From Cryobacterium roopkundense (GTDB lineage Bacteria > Actinomycetota > Actinomycetes > Actinomycetales > Microbacteriaceae), in NCBI RefSeq assembly GCF_014200405.1, contig NZ_JACHBQ010000001.1, positions 1,488,001 through 1,552,000 on the forward strand: 64,000 bases of DNA, written 5' to 3'. The translations under genes were made by a program, and so were the position numbers. Each line of letters begins with the position of its first letter. The stretch's first letter is position 1. This document shows, piece after piece, positions 7,859-17,471 of this stretch. A model generated the notes under the pieces. That model did not search any database. It saw only the letters and a list, made by a program, of their open reading frames with translations, and was not told the origin of the DNA.

Positions 7859-8290
7859 ATGTTCCTTGGTACCTACGCCCCCAAGCTCGACGAAAAGGGA
7901 CGCGTCATCCTCCCCGCGAAGTTCAGGGAAGAGCTGTCCACTGGAGTCGTCATGACTCGTGGTCAGGAGCACTGCATCTACGTGTTCAGCGCTCGGGAAT
8001 TCGAGGATCTGCACGACAAGATTCGCCAGGCTCCCGTCACGAGCAAGCAGGCACGCGACTACCTGCGGGTGTTCCTGTCCGGCGCGAGCTCCGAAACACC
8101 CGACAAACAAAATCGGGTCACAATTCCAGCCAATCTCCGCAGCTATGCGGGCCTCGATCGTGAGCTGACCGTCATTGGTGCCGGTAGCCGCGTTGAGATT
8201 TGGGACAGCGAGGCCTGGGCCACATATCTGGCCGAGCAGGAATCCTCATACGCCAACACGACGGAGGAGGTGATTCCGGGACTTTTCTAG
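7859..8290 (+). CDS. mraZ: Transcriptional regulator MraZ
   Basis: A 143-residue, ring-forming DNA-binding protein with two SpoVT/AbrB-like halves. The [13 protein letters not shown] motif (about residues 11-23) and its second copy [13 protein letters not shown] (about 82-94) are both intact. It regulates the division and cell wall operon. The start ATG follows AAGGGG at 7847-7852. It is the first gene of the cluster, directly behind the three-repeat operator, so feedback control is likely. Confidence 0.96.
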   Translation: MFLGTYAPKLDEKGRVILPAKFREELSTGVVMTRGQEHCIYVFSAREFEDLHDKIRQAPVTSKQARDYLRVFLSGASSETPDKQNRVTIPANLRSYAGLDRELTVIGAGSRVEIWDSEAWATYLAEQESSYANTTEEVIPGLF

Positions 8291-8389
8291 CCCCTGGCGC
8301 CTGACTCCCAGCCGTTCATGCCCTGACACACTTCCCCGGTGCCAGGAAAGAATGGATGGGGATCAGGCATCAGGGACCAGCCCGGCATT

Positions 8390-9343
8390 ATGGCCATAAA
8401 CGACATTCATACCCCGGTGCTCCTTGAGCGGTGCATCGAGCTGCTGACGCCGGGGCTGGCAGCGCCCGGTGCCGTTCTTGTGGACGCCACCCTCGGAATG
8501 GCGGGGCACGCTGAAGCTTTTCTGCAGCGTTTTCCCGGACTGGTTCTCGTCGGTCTCGACCGCGACCCCGACGCTCTCGCGATTGCGCGGGAACGGCTGG
8601 CCCCGTTCCACGATCGCGTGCACCTGGTCCATACCGTCTACGACGGCATCCAGGATGCCCTGCACAGCCTCGGGATCGAGGAGGTGCAGGGCGTTCTCTT
8701 CGACCTCGGTGTGTCCTCGCTGCAGATAGACCGTGTCGAACGGGGATTTTCGTATTCCAAGGACGCCCCGCTCGACATGCGCATGGACAGCACCTCTGAG
8801 CTGACCGCAGAAGTGATCCTGGCGACCTACAGCGAACAGGACCTGCGCCGCATCTTTCAGGACTACGGCGAGGAAAAGCTCTCCGCGCGATACGCGAAAG
8901 CCATTGTCGCGGCCCGTGAAGAGGCACCGTTCGTTCGATCGGCCCAGCTGGTTGACGTGATCACGACAGCAACACCCGTCGTCGTGCAGCGCATGGGACA
9001 CCCGGCGAAGCGGGTCTTCCAGGCCCTGCGGATCGAGGTGAACCAGGAGCTCTCGGTGCTCGAGCGCGCCATCCCCGCGGCACTGGACGCTGTCGGCGTG
9101 GGTGGCCGCATCGTCGTGATGGCCTACCAATCCCTCGAGGACCGCATCGTCAAGCGTGCCCTCGCAGCGGCGTCGGGGTCAACGGCCCCGGTTGGGCTGC
9201 CCATCGAGCTGCCGGAACACAAACCGGTCTTCAGACTTCTCATTCGTGGAGCCGAGCTGGCCTCCGAAGCAGAAAAAGCGGACAACCCGCGTGCAACACC
9301 CGTGCGGCTGCGAGCTGCAGAGCGATTGAGGAGAGCCGGATGA
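8390..9343 (+). CDS. rsmH: 16S rRNA (cytosine-1402 N4)-methyltransferase RsmH
   Basis: Methylates N4 of C1402 in 16S rRNA with S-adenosylmethionine. A 317-residue protein with [13 protein letters not shown] at the N-terminus, the SAM-binding motif [22 protein letters not shown] and [12 protein letters not shown]. The ATG at 8390 gives the family N-terminus ([12 protein letters not shown]); in-frame GTG 8339 would add 17 unconserved residues. The ribosome site is weak (AGGGA at 8372-8376). It overlaps ftsL by the four bases ATGA. Confidence 0.95.
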   Translation: MAINDIHTPVLLERCIELLTPGLAAPGAVLVDATLGMAGHAEAFLQRFPGLVLVGLDRDPDALAIARERLAPFHDRVHLVHTVYDGIQDALHSLGIEEVQGVLFDLGVSSLQIDRVERGFSYSKDAPLDMRMDSTSELTAEVILATYSEQDLRRIFQDYGEEKLSARYAKAIVAAREEAPFVRSAQLVDVITTATPVVVQRMGHPAKRVFQALRIEVNQELSVLERAIPAALDAVGVGGRIVVMAYQSLEDRIVKRALAAASGSTAPVGLPIELPEHKPVFRLLIRGAELASEAEKADNPRATPVRLRAAERLRRAG

Positions 9344-9942
9344 GAGACAATCTTGCACGTGTACCGCTGGCGGCCGAACCGCAGCGTCAGAGCGAGGCGA
9401 CCCACGTCGCACGTCGCTTTGAAATCGTGGCCCCCGATGCGAGGCGACGTCCGCGACCTCGAATCTTCTATGCCTTCACCGCGATCGCCGGAGTGGGGGC
9501 GATCATCGTCGCGCAGCTCCTGCTCAGCGTCGGAATCTCGCAGGGCGCCTACGAGATTTCGACCCTGCAGTCCAACCAGTCCGAGCTGACCCGCACCACT
9601 GCCAGCGTCAATGAGGACCTCGTGCGCGTCTCCTCCCCGCAGAGCCTTGCGGCGAACGCCGAGGCGCTGGGCATGGTGAGTAACTCCAATCCAGTGTATC
9701 TGCGCCTGTCCGACGGCGCGGTACTCGGCGCTCCCAGCTCGGCTTCAGGTTCCCAGGCCGGTTCGGCGAGCCTCGTTCCAAATGCACTGCTCGGAGATAA
9801 CATCGTGCTCAGCCAGGTGCCCGCGGGCGCCGCCGGAACCGGTGTCGCAGCGGGGGCAATCGCCCCAGAATCGGCTCCGGTCGTCGCTGTGACGAGTGCG
9901 CCCGTTGTACCGGCAGGTTTGCCGTCTCCCACTACCCGTTAG
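9340..9942 (+). CDS. ftsL: FtsL-like cell division protein
   Basis: A 200-residue bitopic membrane protein between rsmH and ftsI, the position of ftsL. It has a basic cytoplasmic N-terminus, one transmembrane helix (about residues 46-66) and a short leucine/asparagine-rich coiled-coil-like stretch, then an alanine/serine/proline-rich external tail of about 80 residues that is longer than in most FtsL proteins. FtsL works with FtsB and FtsQ to activate FtsWI. Sequence similarity in this family is weak, so the call rests on topology and position. The start overlaps the rsmH stop. Confidence 0.8.
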   Translation: MRDNLARVPLAAEPQRQSEATHVARRFEIVAPDARRRPRPRIFYAFTAIAGVGAIIVAQLLLSVGISQGAYEISTLQSNQSELTRTTASVNEDLVRVSSPQSLAANAEALGMVSNSNPVYLRLSDGAVLGAPSSASGSQAGSASLVPNALLGDNIVLSQVPAGAAGTGVAAGAIAPESAPVVAVTSAPVVPAGLPSPTTR

Positions 9943-9997
9943 CGATACCCAACGGCGAAACCGTCACGTCAGACTGTGGAGCACGACAGCACGACCA

Positions 9998-10062
9998 GCA
10001 CGACCAGACAGCACGACCAGACAGCACGACCAGACAGCACGACCAGACAGCATGACCAGACA
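9998..10062 (+). repeat. 13-base tandem repeat, five copies, between ftsL and ftsI
   Basis: The unit GCACGACCAGACA is repeated at 9998, 10011, 10024, 10037 and 10050 (the last with C-to-T at its fourth base). Shortened copies lie before it from 9981 and a partial copy follows at 10063. It sits in the 158-base gap between ftsL and ftsI. The period is not a multiple of three, so it is not hidden coding sequence. Copy number may vary between strains. Confidence 0.92.
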
Positions 10063-10100
10063 GCATGTGTGCGGCCTGTGGCCGAGGTAAGGAACTTAGC

Positions 10101-11909
10101 GTGGCGAAACGAACGGCACAGGGCAGACTGATCAGCAGCCGTTCCGATCGGCGGCGGGTCGCGGGCACGATAGTCGTGCTGATGCTCGTGATCTCGGTCT
10201 TCGTCGTGAAACTCGTCGACATTCAGGTCGTCCGCGCAGAGGCTCTCACCGCCGACTCGGTGGGAAACCGTTCCGTAGACCAAACCGTCTACGGAACCCG
10301 GGGGGGCATCGTGACTGAGGGCGGTGTCGTGCTCGCCGACTCTGTCATGCGCTATGACATCACGGTGTCCCCGAGAAACGTCGCCACGTTCACACGCGCG
10401 ATCGCGGAGAGCGACAAGCGAGCCGAGGTCACTGTCGCGCAGGCTGCCGCAGAGCTCGGCGCGATCACCGGACAGACCGGGGACGCCATCCAGCTCATCA
10501 TCGCCGAAGCCCTCGCTGCCAACCCGAATTCAGACTTTGCGTACATCACCAAACAGGTGGACGTGGACGCCCTCCGGGCGATCAACGAACTGGACATTCC
10601 CTGGCTGTACCCCAGAACGCATCCGAGCCGGGAATACCCGAATGGTGCCGTCGCTGGAAACCTCATCGGGTTTGTGTCAGGGGAAGGGAAGGCTCAAGCG
10701 GGCCTCGAGCTCGGCCAGGATGCCTGTCTCGCCAGCCGAGACGGCACTGAGACATACCAAAAAGGGGCCGACGGCGTGCGAATCCCGGGTAGTAGCGTCA
10801 CGACGGCACAGGCCGTCGACGGCGGGGATGTTGTGTTGTCGATCGACTCCGACCTGCAATTCTTTGTGCAGCAGACGCTCGCCGCCCGGGCCCAGGAAAC
10901 CGGCGCGGCGTGGGGTACTGTCGTCGTGCAGGACGCTAAGACCGGCAAACTTCTTGCGGTGGCCGACTATCCCTCTGTAGATCCGAACAACGTCGGAGGA
11001 ACGGCGAACCCTGAAGACCGTGGATCACGTGCATTCACCGACTCCTTCGAACCCGGGTCCACGTTCAAGGCACTCACCGCGGCATCCGTTCTGGACGCCG
11101 GCGTCGCAGATCTGAACACCGAGGTCCTGGCACCGTATCGCTACCTGCCGGAAAACGGGGCCAATATCAACGACAGCCACCAGCACCCCGATCAGAACAT
11201 GACGCTGTCCGATGTGCTGATTGACTCCTCGAACACGGGCATGTCCAAGTTCGGCGAGATGCTGACCAACGAGCAACGCTTCGACTACATGACAAAGTTC
11301 GGCGTGGGCACAGCCACCGATGCCGGATTCCCGCGGGAGGATTCCGGCATCCTGCATCCGTGGAAGGACTGGGACGCCCAAACCCAGTACGCGACCATGT
11401 TCGGCCAGGGCCTGACCACGACCGCACTCCAGGTGGCGAGCATGTACCAAACCATCGCCAACGACGGGGTGCACATGCCCGTCCAGCTCGTTGAGGGTTG
11501 CCGCCACGAGGACGGCACTGTGACCAACCAGCCGGATTCGACGGGGAGTCGCGTCCTGTCCGAGAAGGCGGCGAACGATACCTCCGATGTTCTCGAGATG
11601 GTCTACAGCGACAGCTGGGTGCATAGCATGTGGAATATTCCCGGTTATCGGGTGGCCGCGAAAACGGGTACCGCCCAGATGCCGAACGGGCAGGGTGGCT
11701 ACTCAAAGGGCTACCTGGTGTCTGTCTCGGGGTTTGCCCCCGCGGACGATCCCCAATACGTCGTTTCGGTGAGCCTCGCCGACCCTGTTAAACTGAATAC
11801 GTCCGCCGCACCCGCTCCGATCTTCCAGGAGGTCATGAGCCAGGTGTTGAAGAAATACCGGGCGGTTCCTTCGGGGGATCCAGCCCCCGTCCTCCCCACC
11901 TCCCGGTGA
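10101..11909 (+). CDS. ftsI: Septal peptidoglycan transpeptidase FtsI (class B PBP)
   Basis: Cross-links peptidoglycan at the septum, paired with FtsW. A 602-residue protein with one N-terminal membrane anchor (about residues 18-38), the PBP dimerisation/pedestal domain and the transpeptidase domain. Catalytic motifs are Ser320-T-F-K, Ser376-S-Asn378 and Lys521-T-G. The GTG at 10101 is preceded by AAGGAA (10089-10094) and gives VAKRTAQGR; an in-frame ATG at 10065 lies at the edge of the 13-base repeat and lacks a ribosome site. No PASTA repeats, unlike some actinobacterial class B PBPs. Confidence 0.95.
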   Translation: MAKRTAQGRLISSRSDRRRVAGTIVVLMLVISVFVVKLVDIQVVRAEALTADSVGNRSVDQTVYGTRGGIVTEGGVVLADSVMRYDITVSPRNVATFTRAIAESDKRAEVTVAQAAAELGAITGQTGDAIQLIIAEALAANPNSDFAYITKQVDVDALRAINELDIPWLYPRTHPSREYPNGAVAGNLIGFVSGEGKAQAGLELGQDACLASRDGTETYQKGADGVRIPGSSVTTAQAVDGGDVVLSIDSDLQFFVQQTLAARAQETGAAWGTVVVQDAKTGKLLAVADYPSVDPNNVGGTANPEDRGSRAFTDSFEPGSTFKALTAASVLDAGVADLNTEVLAPYRYLPENGANINDSHQHPDQNMTLSDVLIDSSNTGMSKFGEMLTNEQRFDYMTKFGVGTATDAGFPREDSGILHPWKDWDAQTQYATMFGQGLTTTALQVASMYQTIANDGVHMPVQLVEGCRHEDGTVTNQPDSTGSRVLSEKAANDTSDVLEMVYSDSWVHSMWNIPGYRVAAKTGTAQMPNGQGGYSKGYLVSVSGFAPADDPQYVVSVSLADPVKLNTSAAPAPIFQEVMSQVLKKYRAVPSGDPAPVLPTSR

Positions 11910-11913
11910 GAAA

Positions 11914-13467
11914 GTGAGCCTCGTGACCAATCTGGCACCCTCGGCTCTTCGTCCCCAGAACCCCGTTCCACGGTCGTTGTCGGGACTCGTCGATGAATTC
12001 AACCTCGCATGGAGCGGCGACATCGCCGGCGTGTCCGTGACCGGTGTGAGCCTCAGCTCCCGCACGGTGCAGCCCGGAGACCTGTACGTCGGGGTGCCGG
12101 GCCAACACAGCCACGGTGCCTCCTTCGCGCGCGCCGCTGCGGAGGCCGGCGCGGCGGCTGTGCTCACAGACGAAGCTGGAGCCCTGCTTGCCGCGGGCTG
12201 CGGTCTGCCGGTCATCGTGACCGAAAACGCCCGTGCCGCCCTGGGAACCGTGGCCGCCTGGATCTACCGCACGAGTGAGAACCCGGCAACCCTCTTCGCC
12301 GTGACGGGAACCAACGGCAAGACGAGCGTCGTGTACCTGCTCTTCGGCATCCTCAACCAACTCGGTGTCACATCGGGGCTCACGTCCACTGCGGAGCGGC
12401 GCATCGGCGACCTGGCCGTGACCAGTTCCCTGACCACGCCTGAGGCGAGCGAGCTTCACGCCCTTCTGGCACGGATGCGCGAGGCGGACGTGCGCGCGGT
12501 CGGTATCGAGGTGTCGGCGCAGGCTCTGAGTCGCCACAGGGTCGACGGTCTCGTCTTCGACGTCGCGGCCTTCACGAATCTCAGCCATGACCACCTCGAC
12601 GATTACGCGGCAATGGATGACTATTTCCAGGCGAAACTCGAGCTCTTCACCCCCGACCGTTCTCGGCGTGGCATCATCACAGTCGACTCCGACTGGGGTC
12701 GCCGGATTGTCGAGGCATCCCGGATCCCCGTGACGACGATTAGCAATCGCCCCGACGTGCCCGCCGATTGGCGGATGACCGTCGTCGGGGAAAACGCCTC
12801 GTACACGGAGTTCGTGCTCGAAGGTCCCGACGGTCGGCGGCTGCAAAGCCGTGTTCCCCTGATGGGCTGGTACATGGCGGCAAACGCTGCGCTCGCAATC
12901 GTGATGCTCGTGGAATCGGGATTCGATCTTGAGTTGATCGCGCACGCTCTGGAACGCGATGGCGGAATCGACGCCTACATTCCCGGCCGAGCGGAACTGA
13001 TCTCCGGCCCGCGTGGCCCCCTCGTCTATGTTGACTACGGCCACAGTCCCGACGCTTTCCTGAATACCCTCGCGGCGATCCGAAAGTTCACGCCCGGGCG
13101 TCTCATCATGCTCTTCGGGGCAGACGGAGACCGGGATACCACCAAGCGCGCTGATATGGGTGCCATCGCTGCCAGAGGAGCGGATGTAGTGGTCATCACG
13201 GATTTCCACCCGCGGTACGAGGACCCCGCGAGCATCCGAGCCACCCTGCTCTCGGCAGCCAGGGAGGCAATGCCCGCCGGGGAATTCTACGAGGTTCCGA
13301 ATCCCCAGGCAGCATTTCGCAAGGCACTCTCGCTTGCCGGTGAAGGTGACGCCATCCTGTACGCTGGCCCGGGCCACGAAAACTACCATGAGGTTGCCGG
13401 TGTGAAAATTCCCTATTCTGCTCGCGACGATTCTCGCCAGGCACTCCGCGACGCGGGGTGGCTGTAA
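11914..13467 (+). CDS. murE: UDP-MurNAc-tripeptide synthetase MurE
   Basis: Adds the third stem residue to UDP-MurNAc-L-Ala-D-Glu. A 517-residue Mur ligase with the P-loop TGTNGKTS, the likely carbamylated lysine in FQAKLELF, and domain III. Where meso-diaminopimelate enzymes carry DNPR, this protein has D430-F-H-P-R434 followed by YEDP. Microbacteriaceae often have B-type peptidoglycan without diaminopimelate at position 3, so the substrate is probably lysine, ornithine, diaminobutyrate or homoserine; which one cannot be read. Starts 4 bases after ftsI and directly abuts murF. Confidence 0.92.
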   Translation: MSLVTNLAPSALRPQNPVPRSLSGLVDEFNLAWSGDIAGVSVTGVSLSSRTVQPGDLYVGVPGQHSHGASFARAAAEAGAAAVLTDEAGALLAAGCGLPVIVTENARAALGTVAAWIYRTSENPATLFAVTGTNGKTSVVYLLFGILNQLGVTSGLTSTAERRIGDLAVTSSLTTPEASELHALLARMREADVRAVGIEVSAQALSRHRVDGLVFDVAAFTNLSHDHLDDYAAMDDYFQAKLELFTPDRSRRGIITVDSDWGRRIVEASRIPVTTISNRPDVPADWRMTVVGENASYTEFVLEGPDGRRLQSRVPLMGWYMAANAALAIVMLVESGFDLELIAHALERDGGIDAYIPGRAELISGPRGPLVYVDYGHSPDAFLNTLAAIRKFTPGRLIMLFGADGDRDTTKRADMGAIAARGADVVVITDFHPRYEDPASIRATLLSAAREAMPAGEFYEVPNPQAAFRKALSLAGEGDAILYAGPGHENYHEVAGVKIPYSARDDSRQALRDAGWL

Positions 13468-14880
13468 ATGATCGCCCTCTCCCTCCGTCAGGTCACCGAG
13501 GCTACGGCCGGTGTGCTGCATCTGGCCGCCGGCACCGTCGATGACCGGTCGATGATTTCCGGCACCGTACAAACCGATTCCCGTGAAGTCACGCCCGGAT
13601 CGATCTTCGTCGCCAAACCCGGCGAGGTCACCGACGGGCACCTGTTCGCCCCGACCGCGGTGGAACGCGGCGCCGAGCTCCTCATCGTGGAACGCCTCCT
13701 CGACCTTCCGGTGGCTCAGATCGTGGTCGCCGACGTCGTCGTGGCGTTGGGCGCCCTGGCATCTGACGTTGTCGCCCGCGTGCGCTCCGCAGGACGCTTG
13801 AAAGTCGTCGGCGTCACGGGGTCTAACGGCAAGACGACGACGAAGAACCTCCTGCGCGAGATCCTCGAACGGGTCGGTCCGACGGTCGCGCCGCGCGGTT
13901 CCTTCAACAATCAGGTCGGCGCGCCGATGACCATGCTCGAGGTCACGCACGAGACCGAATACCTCGTGGTGGAGATGGGCGCCAGCGGGGTGGGTGCCAT
14001 TGCACGGTTGGTCGACCTGGTGCGCCCGGACATCGGCATCGTTCTGACAGTCGGCCTGGCTCACGCCGGCGAATTCGGCGGCCTCGACGCGACAGTTCTG
14101 GCCAAGTCCGAGATGGTGACCGAGCTTCTGCCCACGGATGTCGCGGTTCTCAATGCCGATGACCCTCGTGTCGCGGGAATGAGCGCTGTGACGCACGCCC
14201 GTGTCGTGCCGTTCGGAGAATACGGCAACGCCGTTGTGCGCGCCACCGACGTGCGAGCAGGCCGCAGCGGTACGTCCTTCATCCTTCACCTCGCCTCTGG
14301 CCAGAGCAGCCCGGTGGTTTTCCGCGTTCTCGGCGAACACCACATCACGAATGCCCTCGCTGCGGCTGCGGCCGCGGAGGTGCTCGGTGTTCCGCTCGAC
14401 ACGATTGTGGCAGCCTTGGAGTCCGTGCGGAAGGCGGAGCGTTGGCGGATGGAGGTACTGGGCGGCCGTGACGGGATCACCGTCATCAACGACGCATACA
14501 ACGCGAGTCCGGACTCCATGACCGCCGCGCTGAAGACGTTGGCCCAGATCCAGGAGCCGGACACCCGCACCATCGCGGTGCTCGGGGAGATGGCAGAACT
14601 CGGGGCTCTGGCGGGGGAGGAACATGACCGCGTTGGGCTTCTCGCTGTACGGCTCAATATTTCCCAGGTCGTGGTGGTCGGCGCGGGTGCCCGCCGAATG
14701 CATATCAGCACCATCAACGAGGGATCCTGGGACGGCGAATCTGCCTATGTCGACACGGCGGACGAAGCCTTCGAGCTCGTACGCACGATAGTGCGGCCCG
14801 GCGACACCATTCTGGTGAAATCATCGAATTCCGCGGGACTGCGTTTCCTGGGCGACCGGTTGGGAGACCTTTACTCGTGA
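13468..14880 (+). CDS. murF: UDP-MurNAc-tripeptide-D-Ala-D-Ala ligase MurF
   Basis: Adds D-Ala-D-Ala to complete the stem pentapeptide in the cytoplasm. A 470-residue Mur ligase with N-terminal substrate domain ([19 protein letters not shown]), P-loop [13 protein letters not shown] near residue 117, [12 protein letters not shown] and the C-terminal domain motif [12 protein letters not shown]. The ATG directly follows the murE TAA, which implies translational coupling. Its stop overlaps the mraY start. Confidence 0.95.
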   Translation: MIALSLRQVTEATAGVLHLAAGTVDDRSMISGTVQTDSREVTPGSIFVAKPGEVTDGHLFAPTAVERGAELLIVERLLDLPVAQIVVADVVVALGALASDVVARVRSAGRLKVVGVTGSNGKTTTKNLLREILERVGPTVAPRGSFNNQVGAPMTMLEVTHETEYLVVEMGASGVGAIARLVDLVRPDIGIVLTVGLAHAGEFGGLDATVLAKSEMVTELLPTDVAVLNADDPRVAGMSAVTHARVVPFGEYGNAVVRATDVRAGRSGTSFILHLASGQSSPVVFRVLGEHHITNALAAAAAAEVLGVPLDTIVAALESVRKAERWRMEVLGGRDGITVINDAYNASPDSMTAALKTLAQIQEPDTRTIAVLGEMAELGALAGEEHDRVGLLAVRLNISQVVVVGAGARRMHISTINEGSWDGESAYVDTADEAFELVRTIVRPGDTILVKSSNSAGLRFLGDRLGDLYS

Positions 14881-15983
14881 GAGCACTACTGCTGGCCGGC
14901 GCACTGTCGCTCGCCTTCACACTTTTTCTGACACCCCTCTTCATCCGGTTGTTCCATAAACTCGGCTGGGGCCAGTTCATTCGCGACGACGGTCCCAAAA
15001 GCCACCATGCCAAGCGCGGCACGGCGACCATGGGTGGCATCATCCTGATCTTCGGCGTGGTGATCAGCTTCTTCACCGCAAAGCTCACCCAGGGCGAGCC
15101 GATTACAGCCTCACCGCTCCTCGTGCTCTTCATGATGGTGGGCCTCGGGCTGGTCGGGTTCGTTGACGACTTCCTCAAGACCAGAAATCAACGGAGCCTG
15201 GGCTTGGGCGGCTGGTCGAAGATCGCCGGCCAGGTCATCGTGGCGAGTGTCTTCGCCTGGCTGTCCCTGCAGTTTCCGAACAAGAACGGGCTGACGCCCG
15301 CGTCCACACATGTGTCGTTCATCCGTGACACGCCGCTGGATTTCATGAGCCTCGGCGCCATCGCCGGGCTGATCCTTTTCATCCTCTGGATCTGCGTGAT
15401 CGTGGCGGCCACCTCAAACAGCGTCAATGTGACAGACGGCCTTGATGGCCTTGCCACCGGTTCCTCCATCCTGGCGATCGGTTCCTTCATCGTCATTGGT
15501 TTCTGGCAGTTCAACCAGTCCTGTTTCAATGGCGGAGCCGACGCGACCGACCTGTACAGGTGTTACGAGATTCGTGACCCCCTCGACCTGGCCGTGGTAT
15601 CGGCGGCCATAGTCGGAGGGCTCATCGGATTCCTCTGGTGGAACACATCCCCGGCGAAGATCTTCCTCGGCGACACCGGATCCCTCGCCATCGGCGGCGC
15701 CCTCGCCGCCCTGGCCATTCTGAGCCGCACGGAGCTTCTGCTCGTCCTCATCGGCGGCCTGTTCGTGATCGAGTCCGGATCCGTGATCGTGCAGCGCGCT
15801 TACTTCAAGATCACCCGTGGAAAGCGCATCTTCCTAATGAGCCCCATCCACCACCACTTCGAGCTCAAGGGCTGGGCCGAAGTCACCGTCGTCGTGCGAT
15901 TCTGGATCATCGGCGGACTGCTGGTTGCGGCCGGAGTCGGAACCTTCTACCTTGAATGGCTCTCCGCGGTGCCGACGCCGTGA
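14877..15983 (+). CDS. mraY: Phospho-MurNAc-pentapeptide transferase MraY
   Basis: Transfers phospho-MurNAc-pentapeptide to undecaprenyl phosphate, making lipid I. A 368-residue polytopic membrane protein with about ten helices. Signature regions are [14 protein letters not shown], the active-site loop [15 protein letters not shown], the aspartate-bearing [12 protein letters not shown] and the [11 protein letters not shown] loop. The GTG start overlaps the murF TGA in GTGA, so the two are coupled. Confidence 0.96.
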   Translation: MRALLLAGALSLAFTLFLTPLFIRLFHKLGWGQFIRDDGPKSHHAKRGTATMGGIILIFGVVISFFTAKLTQGEPITASPLLVLFMMVGLGLVGFVDDFLKTRNQRSLGLGGWSKIAGQVIVASVFAWLSLQFPNKNGLTPASTHVSFIRDTPLDFMSLGAIAGLILFILWICVIVAATSNSVNVTDGLDGLATGSSILAIGSFIVIGFWQFNQSCFNGGADATDLYRCYEIRDPLDLAVVSAAIVGGLIGFLWWNTSPAKIFLGDTGSLAIGGALAALAILSRTELLLVLIGGLFVIESGSVIVQRAYFKITRGKRIFLMSPIHHHFELKGWAEVTVVVRFWIIGGLLVAAGVGTFYLEWLSAVPTP

Positions 15984-17467
15984 GCGACCTCGAGAACCGC
16001 CTCGAGCACCTTACGAGCTGGCAGTCCGACTGGTCGGCTCTTCGAGTGGCTGTGCTGGGCCTGGGCGTCACTGGTTTCGCCGCAGCGGATACCCTCGCTG
16101 AGCTGGGGGCGGATGTTCTCGTCGTCGCGTCCGCCGCGCCCGACGAGCGAACCCAACTGCTCAATGTGCTCGGGGTCGCGCTCGTGCAGTCCGACCTCAC
16201 CGACGTTCCCGACGAGCTATCGGCGCACCGTCCCGAACTGCTGATCGTTTCCCCGGGATTCCACCCCGACCACGTGCTGCTGCAGTGGGCTGCGGCGCGG
16301 GGCATCGCCGTCTGGGGTGACATCGAACTCGCCTGGCGTCTGAGGGACAAGGTCGGCATTCCCGCCGAGTGGCTGCTCGTCACGGGCACCAACGGCAAGA
16401 CCACGACGGTTCAGCTGGCGGCCACGATGTTGGCGGCCGCGGGGCATCGCGTCGCGCCGTGCGGCAATATCGGGGTGCCCGTGCTCGACGCCATCCGAGA
16501 CCCGCGCGGCTGGGACGTTCTGGTTGTCGAGCTCTCCAGCTACCAGTTGCACCACCTGCCGCGCTCGGGACCCGGCGCACTCGCACCGTGGTCGAGCCTC
16601 TGCCTCAATGTCGCCGACGACCACCTCGATTGGCACGGCTCTGCAGCCGCCTATCGGGAGGCGAAGTCGACCGTTTATGCGAACACCGGAGTTGCCTGCA
16701 TCTACAACAAAGCGGATGCCGCGACGCTGCACATGGTCGAAAACGCCGAGGTGCAGGAGGGGGCGCGCGCGATCGGATTCGGTCTCGGAGTTCCCGGTCC
16801 CAGTGAGCTGGGCATCGTCGAGGGAATCCTGTGTGATCGCGCGTTCCTCGACGACCGCTTCGACCGTGCGCTCGAGCTGACCACGGTGACCGAGCTCGCC
16901 GGAGCCGGCCTCGCCGCGCCCCACGTCATCGCCGACGTGTTGGCCGCCAGCGCCCTCGCCCGTTCGTTCGGGGTGGAGCCTGGCACGATTCGCGACGCGC
17001 TACTGACCTTCCACCTCGATGCGCACCGCATCGAGGTGGTCGCCCTTCAGAACAACATTCAGTGGATCGATGATTCCAAGGCCACCAACCCGCACGCAGC
17101 GGACGCTTCTCTCGCCGCCTTCGATTCGGTCGTGTGGATTGTGGGCGGACTGCTCAAGGGCGTGGACGTGAACGACCTGGTGCGCAAGCACGCGGCGCGC
17201 CTGTCCGGGGCGGTCATTATCGGTGTCGACAGGACTCCGCTGCGGGAAGCATTTGCGCGACACGCGCCGCTGGTGCGCGTTTTTGAGATCGATTCGGATG
17301 ACACTGAAGATGTGATGCCGAGTGCTGTCAGGATGGCCGCCACCGTCGCGAAGCCGGGCGACGTCGTGTTGCTCGCACCGGCCGCCGCCTCGATGGACCA
17401 GTTCGACAATTACGCGGCACGCGGCACGGCATTCAACCAGGCGGTCCACACATTTCTCGGGAGGTAA
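15980..17467 (+). CDS. murD: UDP-MurNAc-L-Ala-D-Glu ligase MurD
   Basis: Adds D-glutamate to UDP-MurNAc-L-Ala. A 495-residue Mur ligase with N-terminal Rossmann motif [16 protein letters not shown]-loop [11 protein letters not shown], and C-terminal [17 protein letters not shown] chose the GTG at 15980 because it overlaps the mraY stop in GTGA, like its neighbours; an in-frame ATG at 15956 would add eight residues inside mraY. The stop lies within the ribosome site of ftsW. Confidence 0.94.
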   Translation: MSDLENRLEHLTSWQSDWSALRVAVLGLGVTGFAAADTLAELGADVLVVASAAPDERTQLLNVLGVALVQSDLTDVPDELSAHRPELLIVSPGFHPDHVLLQWAAARGIAVWGDIELAWRLRDKVGIPAEWLLVTGTNGKTTTVQLAATMLAAAGHRVAPCGNIGVPVLDAIRDPRGWDVLVVELSSYQLHHLPRSGPGALAPWSSLCLNVADDHLDWHGSAAAYREAKSTVYANTGVACIYNKADAATLHMVENAEVQEGARAIGFGLGVPGPSELGIVEGILCDRAFLDDRFDRALELTTVTELAGAGLAAPHVIADVLAASALARSFGVEPGTIRDALLTFHLDAHRIEVVALQNNIQWIDDSKATNPHAADASLAAFDSVVWIVGGLLKGVDVNDLVRKHAARLSGAVIIGVDRTPLREAFARHAPLVRVFEIDSDDTEDVMPSAVRMAATVAKPGDVVLLAPAAASMDQFDNYAARGTAFNQAVHTFLGR

Positions 17468-17471
17468 CGCT

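Noticed and set aside
9981..10062. CRISPR array
   Set aside because: The 13-base units are directly adjacent with no unique spacers and no cas genes in the window.
9969..10222. Minus-strand repetitive frames across the 13-base repeat
   Set aside because: The repetitive peptide (CCLVVLSGRAVWS type) comes from the tandem repeat read in three frames; no ribosome site and no homology recognised.
11833..14703. 956-residue open frame on the minus strand opposite murE and murF
   Set aside because: His/Gly/Arg-rich translation without domains, antisense to two intact Mur ligases. It is a shadow frame.
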